From the NCBI GenBank assembly GCA_023391335.1, contig JAEWBG010000101.1, positions 186,001 through 250,000 of the forward strand: 64,000 nt of DNA, in the 5' to 3' direction. Positions within the stretch are counted from its first letter, which is position 1; every line of letters begins with the position of its first letter. This DNA is from Pseudomonadota bacterium. GTDB lineage: Bacteria; Pseudomonadota; Gammaproteobacteria; Steroidobacterales; Steroidobacteraceae. The translations under genes and the position numbers were made by a program. Below are positions 45,295 through 52,862 of the stretch, one piece after another. A model generated the notes under the pieces. That model had not been told where the DNA came from. It did not search any database and was given only the letters and a program-made list of their open reading frames with translations.

Positions 45295-45989
45295 ACGTGC
45301 CCGGTGCGCTCATATTTCTACTCTTGACGACGATCGCTCACGCGGGGCCGATCTCGCGAGCCGCCGCGAAGCTGCCGGAGTTACCGCCGCCGCCGCAGGG
45401 CGAAACACAATGGATTGCTCAGAGCATGCGAATGAATGGACTGCCGATGACCATCAAGGCGCTGTATTCGCGCGCAACGGCGGACGAGGTGTTCTACTTC
45501 TACGAGTCCTGGGCGAAGCGGGCGGGTGATATGCAGACGCGTCGCTGGCATACCAATCAGAGCGAATTGCTTTCTATCCGCGCCAATTCATTCATGACGA
45601 CGATCGAAGTGCGGCGTGTCATCAGCGGAACGCAGGGCACGATCGTGACCAGTGCGCCACCGGATTCCACAGCACTCAAAGCAGAGACGGACTTCGCGCA
45701 TCCGACATCGTGGCGCGTTGCCAACCTGCAGCAGTACGACGACGATGGCAAAGAAGCCGAACACATTACGTTCACCAGCGCGCGGGCACCGATCGCCGAA
45801 GCGCAGGCCATCGAAGAGCTATTTGCCGCGACTGGTTGGGCGCTATTGAGCGAACGAACCGCGCACGCGAGCGCGAATGGCTATGTTGTCGAAGCTCAGC
45901 GAGCCGCTGAACAAGCGCGAGTAGTGATCTCGCAAGACGGCGGACATCGCGCGACCACGCTGATCACGGTCGTGTGGAGTAAGGGATGA
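45291..45989 (+). CDS. Secreted protein of unknown function in the Tad locus
   Basis: A 232-residue protein with signal peptide MNVPGALIFLLLTTIAHA, then alpha/beta-looking sequence with two repeats of a FYESWAKRAGD...RRW type helix and VVEAQRAAEQARVVIS near the end. I do not recognise a family. ATGA overlaps at both ends (with the TadE-like gene and with the small pilin) place it firmly in the pilus operon, so it is likely a periplasmic assembly or stability factor. Confidence 0.7.
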   Translation: MNVPGALIFLLLTTIAHAGPISRAAAKLPELPPPPQGETQWIAQSMRMNGLPMTIKALYSRATADEVFYFYESWAKRAGDMQTRRWHTNQSELLSIRANSFMTTIEVRRVISGTQGTIVTSAPPDSTALKAETDFAHPTSWRVANLQQYDDDGKEAEHITFTSARAPIAEAQAIEELFAATGWALLSERTAHASANGYVVEAQRAAEQARVVISQDGGHRATTLITVVWSKG

Positions 45990-46141
45990 GACTGAAGAAG
46001 CGTCAGCGCGGTTGGGGAGCTGCTGAATATTTGGCAGTGCTACTAGGCTTAATGGGCGTGTGGCGCGGCGCGCAGGGCGTGCTCACATTGGTGCAGGAAC
46101 ATCATCGAGAATTCTCTTGGGTGTTGAGCTTGCCGTACTGA
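45986..46141 (+). CDS. 51-residue Flp-like minor pilin
   Basis: A short gene between the secreted protein and CpaB. The product starts MRLKKRQRG and then WGAAEYLAVLLGLMGVW: cleavage after Gly9 puts Glu at +5 and Tyr at +6, the class III prepilin signature, followed by a hydrophobic helix and a 20-residue tail ending LSLPY. The start overlaps the previous stop (ATGA), and the family-specific leader makes chance unlikely. Mature length would be about 42 residues. Confidence 0.72.
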   Translation: MRLKKRQRGWGAAEYLAVLLGLMGVWRGAQGVLTLVQEHHREFSWVLSLPY

Positions 46142-46197
46142 GTGACACCCAATGCTTAGGTCTCGAGAAATCTTGTCGAACCGTTCACGGAGGAACG

Positions 46198-47001
46198 ATG
46201 AAGGGCACATGGATCACGATGCTGATGATAGGCGGTGCATTGAGTGCGGGTGGGGCCGCCGCGTACTTCGCCAACGGCTATATCGATCAGACCGTCAGTG
46301 CGCGACGCGCGCAACTCGATTCGCAATACGAACCGGCGCGCATCGTCGTGGCGAACTCGGATCTGCGTCCCGGTACGTTTTTGAGTGCGCAGAACGTCGC
46401 CGTTCGCGATGTGCCGAAAGCGTTCGTGTCGTCGGAGGCGATCGGCGCGGATCGCTGGAGCACGATCTCCGGGCGCGTTCTGTCTCACCCGGTGCGAAGC
46501 GGCGAGCCGATTCTGCTTTCGCACTTGGCGCAAGAGTTGAGCGCTGGGTTCTCCGCGCAGCTGGCCGAAGGCATGCGCGCGCTGACGTTTCCAGTCGATG
46601 AGCAATCGTCGATTTCCGGCATGCTGGCGCCGGGCGATCGTATCGACGTGTTCTTCACGACAACGAATGCGAACGAAACCGTCACGCTGCCGCTCCTCAC
46701 AAATGTGCCCGTCATCGCGACCGGCGTGCGAACCACGACAAACGAATCCCTGATTCGCGACAAACGCGACGTAGGTTCGTATCGAACGGTCACGGTTTCG
46801 GTTACACCGCAAGACGCGGCCAAGATCACGCTGGCGCAGGACGCTGGCAAGATCACGATCACCTTGCGCCAGCCGCAAGACGATCAGCCGATTCAGCTCG
46901 CTCGAATGACCAAGAGCATCCTGCTCAACGGCAATCCGGTCGCAAAGCGATCGGCCGTGCGTAAACGTGTCGAAGTCATCATTGGTGGGAAAGAACTATG
47001 A
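46198..47001 (+). CDS. cpaB: Flp pilus assembly protein CpaB (RcpC)
   Basis: A 267-residue protein with an N-terminal membrane helix (residues 5-25) and a SAF/RcpC domain: IVVANSDLRPGTFLSAQNVAVRDVPKAF, then PVDEQSSISGMLAPGDRIDVFFT. It is thought to bind peptidoglycan and support the secretin. ATG 46198 has GGAGG seven bases ahead. ATGA overlap with cpaC follows. Confidence 0.9.
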   Translation: MKGTWITMLMIGGALSAGGAAAYFANGYIDQTVSARRAQLDSQYEPARIVVANSDLRPGTFLSAQNVAVRDVPKAFVSSEAIGADRWSTISGRVLSHPVRSGEPILLSHLAQELSAGFSAQLAEGMRALTFPVDEQSSISGMLAPGDRIDVFFTTTNANETVTLPLLTNVPVIATGVRTTTNESLIRDKRDVGSYRTVTVSVTPQDAAKITLAQDAGKITITLRQPQDDQPIQLARMTKSILLNGNPVAKRSAVRKRVEVIIGGKEL

Positions 47002-48194
47002 ACGTGCGCCAAGGATGGCAATCACACATGACAAGAGTGTCTCGAGCGTGCCTGCTTCTGCTTGCTTCGATTGGCGGTCAGGCAGTCGCAGCAGACTCGC
47101 CGGTGGCTCCATCGTCACTGGAGACGGCTCCCGTGAGCGTGCTCACTCTGCCGGTGGGACAAAGCCTGTTGATGCGCTATCCCGATGCGAAGCGCGTTTC
47201 GGCTGGAGATGGAGCGGTCATCGACGTGAAAGTATTCGATGACACGCACGAGATTCTCGTGCTCGGTAAGCGCGAAGGGTTGACCGACCTGCGCTTGTGG
47301 GCGCGAGACGGAACGAGCACTGCGTACCTCGTGAAAGTGCTTGGGATCCCGCAGGTCGATCCGCCTGCTCCAGCTCTGCAAGCGCGCGCGACGATTTTGA
47401 TCAAAGCCAAACTGATCGAAGTGAAAAAGTCTGCGTTGCGAGATATCGGCATCGATTGGGCCGACGTCGCAGCCGGTCCGGTGTTCGGCTCCCTCGATGA
47501 GTTCGTCACCAATAAGCACTTTCGCGTCGTTCCCGACAGCGTCGAAGGTCTGGGCGGTTTGCCGCTAGAGCTCGGCAGTAGCAATCACTATCTCGCATTC
47601 ACCACCGTGATCGATTCGATGATCAATCTGCTGGTGAACAACGGCGATGCGCGACTACTCGCCGAACCGACGCTGACGTGTATCGATGGAGGACAAGCGG
47701 ATTTCTTGGTCGGCGGCGAAGTGCCGATTCCGGTCCAAAATCAGGACGGCGCGCTGAACGTCATCTTCAAGCAGTTCGGCATCATCTTGAAGGTCGAGCC
47801 GCAAGCGAACGATGCCGGGCTGATTCGCACCAAGGTGAATGTCGAGGTCAGCAGTGTCGATAAGGCCATTTCAGTCCTCGGCATTCCTGGTTTCGCAACG
47901 CGCAAAACTAACACCGAAATGAACGTGCAGAGCGGCAGGACGATGGTCATCGCAGGACTGTTCAGTTCAGAAGATGCGAAGACGGTGGTGAAAGTGCCTG
48001 GGCTTGGTCAACTGCCGATCCTCGGTGAGTTGTTCAAGTCGCGACAATTCCGGCGCGGCCAGACCGAACTCGTCGTGCTCGTGACCCCATGGTTGATCGA
48101 TGCCGATTCGCCGGACGTGAAAGCGCAGGTCGAGCAGTTCGATGCGCTCAAGAAAAAATCCGACGCAGCACTCAAGCCCAAGCTCAAGGATTAG
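46998..48194 (+). CDS. cpaC: Flp pilus secretin CpaC (RcpA)
   Basis: Outer-membrane channel subunit of 398 residues. After a signal peptide (about 1-34, ending VAA) comes the pilus-formation N-domain (RVSAGDGAVIDVKVFDDTHEILVLGKREGLTDLRLW), then the secretin core with VGGEVPIPV, the beta-barrel strand SGRTMVIAGLFSSED and the end block VPGLGQLPILGELFKSR...VVLVTPWLI. Translationally coupled to cpaB. Confidence 0.93.
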   Translation: MNVRQGWQSHMTRVSRACLLLLASIGGQAVAADSPVAPSSLETAPVSVLTLPVGQSLLMRYPDAKRVSAGDGAVIDVKVFDDTHEILVLGKREGLTDLRLWARDGTSTAYLVKVLGIPQVDPPAPALQARATILIKAKLIEVKKSALRDIGIDWADVAAGPVFGSLDEFVTNKHFRVVPDSVEGLGGLPLELGSSNHYLAFTTVIDSMINLLVNNGDARLLAEPTLTCIDGGQADFLVGGEVPIPVQNQDGALNVIFKQFGIILKVEPQANDAGLIRTKVNVEVSSVDKAISVLGIPGFATRKTNTEMNVQSGRTMVIAGLFSSEDAKTVVKVPGLGQLPILGELFKSRQFRRGQTELVVLVTPWLIDADSPDVKAQVEQFDALKKKSDAALKPKLKD

Positions 48195-48202
48195 GAGATC
48201 GC

Positions 48203-48403
48203 ATGCAACGCAAAAGGAATTGCGCCGCACGGATGCACGATGCTGCGAAGAGCGTGTCGTGCACGGCTCCAACGCACACCTGCTCCATGATGCAGTTGGT
48301 CGCGCCCTCGCGCATGCATCGCAAGGCGATTCGCTGCGCGACAACGGCGACGCGTTGCAGAGCTACTGGCGTACGCAGCGAAGCGGGAGCGAATCATGCT
48401 TGA
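48203..48403 (+). pseudogene. Probable remnant of a small CpaD-like pilus lipoprotein
   Basis: The 201-base gap between cpaC and cpaF has a ribosome-binding site (AGGAG) and ATG 48203, but that frame is rich in Cys, Met and Arg and ends without family features. A different frame (48262 onward) reads GSNAHLLHDAVGRALAHAS...NGDALQSYWRTQ with normal codon choice, resembling the C-terminal HxxxAVRxxxAxQ...GxxAxxxYxR pattern of small CpaD-like Tad proteins, and it has no stop before cpaF. A frameshifted remnant is the simplest reading; no lipobox was found. The family match is from memory, not a search. Confidence 0.35.
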
Positions 48404-50087
48404 AGTGCAACTTGCGGTTCCGGGTTTTCCAGCGCATAGGCAAACGCTGGCCGAGGGCAACTACACCATCGGTCGTGCACTCGCCGCAGACGTGCGGTTG
48501 CGCCACGATTCCGTCGCGAAACGTCATGCAATGCTATCGATCGAACCGGGCCGCTGCTTGATGCGCGACTTAGGAGCGCCCGACGGTTTGCGTCGCAACG
48601 GCGTCGTGGTGTCGCGAATCGCACCGGTCGCGCGCGGCGATGTGTTCGATATCGGCGAGTGCGAGATCACGGTGATCCAAGCACCCGATATCACGATGCC
48701 CGTTCGTGCCGCGCCGACCGACACGGCACAGCTCGCCAAAGCGGATTCGCAGCGCACGACTCGTGTCATGCCGCCGGTGCGTATCGAGCAGACTGCGAAC
48801 GACGAACTTCGGCCCATACAAGAGAAGCTGCAGGATCTCGTCCTGCGAGAGCTTGATCTATTTCGGCGCACCGCGCTCAACACCTTGGCGCAGGCCGATT
48901 TGCGTAAGGAAGCTCGCAGCGCTATCGAAAGCATCATCGCATCGGGGGCCATCGAGCTACCGAGCCGCGTGGATCGCGATCGTTTCATTCAAGAGATGAC
49001 GGCCGAGATCATGGGTTACGGTCCGATCGAACCCTATCTCGCGGATGAGTCGGTCTCTGAGGTGATGGTGAACGGACCCAATCGCGTCTACGTCGAACGA
49101 CGCGGCCGTCTTGCTTGCGTGCCGGTGCGCTTCATCAATGGCGATTCGTTGATGCGCGTGATCGAGCGAATCGTCAGTCCACTGGGCCGGCGCATCGACG
49201 AAGGCGTGCCAATGGTCGATGCGCGGTTGCCAGATGGCTCACGTGTCAACGCGATCATTCCGCCGCTGTCGCTGATCGGACCGGTATTGACGATCCGAAA
49301 ATTCGCCAAGCAGCGCTTCTCCATGGAGCGCCTCGTCGAGATCGGCGCATTGACCTCCGGCATGGCCGAGTTCCTGCGCATCTGTGTGCACTATCGCAAG
49401 AACATCATCGTCTCGGGCGGTACGGGATCAGGTAAGACGACATTTCTCAACGCGCTGTCGGAAGCAATTCCCGAAGAAGAGCGGATCGTCACCATCGAGG
49501 ATGCCGCTGAACTCAAGCTGGTCCAGCCGCACGTGATCTCGCTCGAAGCTCGGCCAGCGAATGTGGAAGGCCGCGGCGAAATCACCATTCGCGAGCTCGT
49601 GCGCAACAGTTTGCGCATGCGCCCGGATCGCATCATCGTCGGAGAGTGTCGCGGCGGTGAGGCGCTCGACATGCTGCAAGCGATGAACACTGGCCATGAC
49701 GGGTCGTTGACGACCGGCCACGCGAATTCGCCGCGCGATTTGCTATCGCGTCTGGAAGTGATGGTGCTGATGGCCGGGATGGACTTGCCGGTGCGTGCGA
49801 TTCGCGAACAGATTTCTTCAGCAGTCGACATCATCGTGCAGCAGACTCGCTTCAGCGATGGCCGCCGGCGTGTGACGTCGATCGTAGAGGTCGACGGCAT
49901 GGAAGGCGATGTGATCCTCACGCAGCAACTATTCGCGTTCAAGCAACGCGGCGTCGGTGCGAATGGCGAGATTCTCGGCGAGCACGTGGGCTTCGGCCAA
50001 GCACCGCGCTTCTATGAAGATCTCGAGGAATCCGGCGTGCATTTGGATCGCAGCATCTTCGGTAGCACTAACCGCGATTCGCGATAA
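48396..50087 (+). CDS. cpaF: FHA-domain / CpaF (TadA) pilus motor ATPase fusion
   Basis: A 563-residue secretion ATPase. Unlike typical CpaF it begins with an FHA domain (about residues 1-95: YTIGRALAADVRLRHDSVAKRHAML, then LRRNGVVV), a phosphothreonine-binding module. The motor follows with an N-terminal helical region, Walker A GGTGSGKTT (about 341-349), the Asp/His boxes and RIIVGECRGGEALDMLQAMNTGHDGSLTTGHANSP. It should drive pilus assembly with TadB and TadC. GGGAG precedes ATG 48396. Confidence 0.93.
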   Translation: MLEVQLAVPGFPAHRQTLAEGNYTIGRALAADVRLRHDSVAKRHAMLSIEPGRCLMRDLGAPDGLRRNGVVVSRIAPVARGDVFDIGECEITVIQAPDITMPVRAAPTDTAQLAKADSQRTTRVMPPVRIEQTANDELRPIQEKLQDLVLRELDLFRRTALNTLAQADLRKEARSAIESIIASGAIELPSRVDRDRFIQEMTAEIMGYGPIEPYLADESVSEVMVNGPNRVYVERRGRLACVPVRFINGDSLMRVIERIVSPLGRRIDEGVPMVDARLPDGSRVNAIIPPLSLIGPVLTIRKFAKQRFSMERLVEIGALTSGMAEFLRICVHYRKNIIVSGGTGSGKTTFLNALSEAIPEEERIVTIEDAAELKLVQPHVISLEARPANVEGRGEITIRELVRNSLRMRPDRIIVGECRGGEALDMLQAMNTGHDGSLTTGHANSPRDLLSRLEVMVLMAGMDLPVRAIREQISSAVDIIVQQTRFSDGRRRVTSIVEVDGMEGDVILTQQLFAFKQRGVGANGEILGEHVGFGQAPRFYEDLEESGVHLDRSIFGSTNRDSR

Positions 50088-50107
50088 GTCTGGGTGAGGG
50101 AGACGCA

Positions 50108-50959
50108 ATGTTGCGCCACGTGTTTTCACCGGAGATGTTTGTGACCGCATGCGTCATCGCCGCCGTCACACTGGTCTTCTTCGCAGTGCGCCGCACGCTA
50201 CATGGATATGAACGTGCATTCGTCGGCGGGCTAGGCTCGCGGCTACGTCAGAACTTCATCCTTACCGATCCACAGCAACTCTTCGTCGTCAGCATCGGGC
50301 TCACGGCTGCCGGAGCGATCGTCGGCTATTTGTTGATCGGCCCGGTCGGTGCGGTCGCCGCGAGTGTCGTTGGGTTGTGCGGCCCGCGAGTTTGCGTCGC
50401 ATTGTTGGCGAAGCAGCGCGTGAAGCGCTTCGTGTATCAATTGCCCGATGCGTTGCTTGCGCTGGCTTCGGCACTGCGTGCCGGATCCAACTTGACGAAG
50501 GGCTTGGAATTACTCTCCACGCGGCAACCGCCGCCGTTGAGCCAAGAGTTCACAATCCTGTTGGCCGAGTACCGAGTCGGTCGTCAGTTCGCCGATTCGC
50601 TGGCCGATCTGCGCCGCAGGATCGATGCGCCGGAATTGGATTTGATGAACACAGCGCTGAACGTGTCGCGACGCGTCGGCGGCAATCTGGCGGACACACT
50701 CGAATCGCTTGCCAAAACCCTTCAAGAGAAGGCGCACATCGAAGGCAAGATCGACGCACTCACTTCCATGGGCCGTGCGCAAGGTTGGGTGGTCGGCTTG
50801 CTGCCGATCTTCATCGGCTTCGTGCTGTATCAGCAGCAGCCCGCGCGCATGAGCTTGCTGTTCACCGAGTGGTATGGCTGGGTCGTACTCGCCGTGGTGG
50901 CCGTGATGATGGCGATCGCGGCGTGGATGATTCGCAAGATCGTGAACATCGATGTGTGA
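50108..50959 (+). CDS. tadB: Tad inner-membrane platform protein TadB
   Basis: A 283-residue type II secretion F-domain protein: two N-terminal helices, a cytoplasmic region with LPDALLALASALRAGSNLTKGLELLS and RRVGGNLADTLESLAKTLQEK, and two C-terminal helices ending WMIRKIVNIDV. Pairs with TadC to anchor CpaF. A GAGGGAG ribosome-binding site precedes ATG 50108. Confidence 0.92.
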   Translation: MLRHVFSPEMFVTACVIAAVTLVFFAVRRTLHGYERAFVGGLGSRLRQNFILTDPQQLFVVSIGLTAAGAIVGYLLIGPVGAVAASVVGLCGPRVCVALLAKQRVKRFVYQLPDALLALASALRAGSNLTKGLELLSTRQPPPLSQEFTILLAEYRVGRQFADSLADLRRRIDAPELDLMNTALNVSRRVGGNLADTLESLAKTLQEKAHIEGKIDALTSMGRAQGWVVGLLPIFIGFVLYQQQPARMSLLFTEWYGWVVLAVVAVMMAIAAWMIRKIVNIDV

Positions 50960-50971
50960 GGGGCCGCAAAC

Positions 50972-51868
50972 ATGATCGTGCTCATCTCTTTGCTCGCCGC
51001 ACTCTCGTGCGCTTCGATCCTGCTCCTGCCATGGATACTCAAGCAGCGCCCAGCCGAACCGCAAACGCGCGACGTAGCGTGGCGCGATCGCCTTCCCCCT
51101 ATGTTGCGTCTCTTGTACCCCTTGGTGCGCTGGTACGCATCCGGCACTGACCGATCGCTCATGTCTTACAAGCGTGAGGTGCTACAGACGCGCCTCAATG
51201 CTGCCGGCGCAAGCTATCTCATCACTCCGGCAGAATTCCTCGTGATCCGCCGTGTTGCCTGCACGTTGGGTTTGATTCTCGCGCTGTACATCGTCTTTGC
51301 GCTGGATGTCCGCGATTCGCTCTATGTCACGCTCATCGCGACGCTCGTACCGTTCGCGTATCTGTATCCGGACATCTGGCTGCGCGATGCGACGAAACGT
51401 CGACGCGCGCGGTTCGAAAAAGAATTTCCATTCTTTCTGGACGTGTTGGTCCTGGGCATGAAAGCCGGTCTGACTTTCACGGCCGCGGTGGAGCAAGCGA
51501 TGGAGCAATTGCGCGACGGACCGGTGAAGCAAGAATTCTCGCGCTGCTTGCGTGAGGTACGCACCGGTGTCTCACGTCGAGCAGCATTGGATCGGATGGC
51601 CTCCCGCGTGGTGATCCCCGCGGTCACAAACTTCACCGCCTCCGTCATTCAAGCGGAAGAGACCGGCGGTTCGTTGGGTGAAGTGTTGGCCGATCAAGCG
51701 CGCATGCGTCGCCAAGAACGTTTCTTGCGTGCCGAGAAGCTGGCGAACCAGGCTCCAGTGAAAATGCTCTTTCCCCTGATCGCGCTGTTGTTTCCAATCA
51801 CCTTCATCATCATCGGCTTTCCGATCGTGATTCAGCTCATCGACTCGGGCGCATTCAAGTTGATGTAG
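50972..51868 (+). CDS. tadC: Tad inner-membrane platform protein TadC
   Basis: A 298-residue T2SF-domain protein with FPFFLDVLVLGMKAGLTFTAAVEQAM and ETGGSLGEVLADQARMRRQERFLRAEKLANQAPVKM (shown in short), ending with the helix PITFIIIGFPIVIQLI. The domain form with KMLFPLIALLFPI is typical of TadC. 12 bases from tadB; GAGGGG ahead of its ATG. Confidence 0.92.
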   Translation: MIVLISLLAALSCASILLLPWILKQRPAEPQTRDVAWRDRLPPMLRLLYPLVRWYASGTDRSLMSYKREVLQTRLNAAGASYLITPAEFLVIRRVACTLGLILALYIVFALDVRDSLYVTLIATLVPFAYLYPDIWLRDATKRRRARFEKEFPFFLDVLVLGMKAGLTFTAAVEQAMEQLRDGPVKQEFSRCLREVRTGVSRRAALDRMASRVVIPAVTNFTASVIQAEETGGSLGEVLADQARMRRQERFLRAEKLANQAPVKMLFPLIALLFPITFIIIGFPIVIQLIDSGAFKLM

Positions 51869-51870
51869 AC

Positions 51871-52260
51871 ATGCAAACCGCGGTCGTTACTGATCAAGGC
51901 GAGCTCATTGCCGCTCAGGTGCGCGTGGCCAATACGTTCATGTCGCGATGCGTCGGATTGTTGAATATGAGTCGCATCGATGAAGGACAAGGACTATGGC
52001 TGGAGCCGGGCGGCAGCATCCATACGTTCGCGATGCGATTCCCGATCGACGTGCTTTTCTTGGACGGCGAAGGACGGGTATTGTTGTATCGGCACGCAGT
52101 TAAACCTTGGCGTATTGCCTTGGCGCCGCGAAGAACGCGGTACGTGCTTGAACTCGCGGCCGGCCGCATCCGCAAGCTGCAGCGGTCGGCATCCAAGGTG
52201 TCTCTACATCACAACCGGTCCGGCGGGTTGCCCTGCCGTGCGCGGATCCACGAACAATAA
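51871..52260 (+). CDS. DUF192 family protein
   Basis: A 129-residue single-domain protein with the DUF192 core: RCVGLLNMSRIDEGQGLWLEPGGSIHTFAMRFPIDVLFLD and ALAPRRTRYVLELAAGRI. The fold is a small beta-barrel of unknown function, and DUF192 genes are repeatedly found at the end of Tad loci. It has no signal peptide. It starts 2 bases after tadC; its last 57 bases overlap the convergent oxygenase gene. Confidence 0.85.
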   Translation: MQTAVVTDQGELIAAQVRVANTFMSRCVGLLNMSRIDEGQGLWLEPGGSIHTFAMRFPIDVLFLDGEGRVLLYRHAVKPWRIALAPRRTRYVLELAAGRIRKLQRSASKVSLHHNRSGGLPCRARIHEQ

Positions 52261-52815
52261 ATAAGTAGAGATGATGTACTTGTCGCCCGAGCGCGGCGGC
52301 ACGCCTTCGTGCTGGTACATCCAATAGGGCGGAAACATCAGTAAACGGCCCGCGCGAGCTTGGACTGAGATACCGAGCTGCGGAAAGCGCGTCTCGCCGC
52401 CGTCCGCGACATCGTTCAAGTACCACAGCAGCACCATGTAGCGGTTCGCGACGTGGTGAATCGCATCGAAATGGGTTTGAAATCCCTCATCCCCGCCGGG
52501 CTGATAGCGCTTCATCATCAGCTCGGAGATCAGCGGCGAGTTGGGCACGGCAATCTGCAATCCGACATCGGCGTTGTAGCGCTCGAGCGCACGATCGATC
52601 TGCGCTCGAAACATGTTCTGAAAGCCGGGATCCGAAAGCTTGCTCACGTTGAGCTCGGTCCATGCCGAGCCTTCCAAGCCAGCACGTACGCCACGTCCGT
52701 TACGCTTCTGAAATCGAGCCAGCGCATGGAATGAGGCAATCATCTGCTCGCACAGCTGCGGATCGAGATCCTGATCGTATGTGCGGATGAAATGATTGAG
52801 CTCGTGAATCGCCAT
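52204..52815 (-). CDS. Prolyl-4-hydroxylase-like Fe(II)/2-oxoglutarate oxygenase
   Basis: A 203-residue enzyme with the jelly-roll iron site H115-x-D117 (QTHFDAIH), distal H169 (MYQHEG) and Lys179 (GDKYIISTYLLF) as the likely 2-oxoglutarate anchor. WYLNDVADGGETRFP is characteristic of the P4H-type family (PF13640). Substrate unknown; such enzymes hydroxylate Pro or other residues in proteins. No signal peptide. Opposite in strand to the Tad operon, with a 57-base tail overlap with DUF192. Confidence 0.85.
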   Translation of the reverse strand: MAIHELNHFIRTYDQDLDPQLCEQMIASFHALARFQKRNGRGVRAGLEGSAWTELNVSKLSDPGFQNMFRAQIDRALERYNADVGLQIAVPNSPLISELMMKRYQPGGDEGFQTHFDAIHHVANRYMVLLWYLNDVADGGETRFPQLGISVQARAGRLLMFPPYWMYQHEGVPPRSGDKYIISTYLLFVDPRTAGQPAGPVVM

Positions 52816-52862
52816 GGGCCTATATTACGCGCCTGAGTTTGCCGTTCGCATCGAGAAAACCC

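Noticed and set aside
48142..48561. Independent 139-codon gene between cpaC and cpaF
   Set aside because: It overlaps both neighbours by large amounts and has no ribosome-binding site. Only its middle part looks coding, hence the remnant interpretation.
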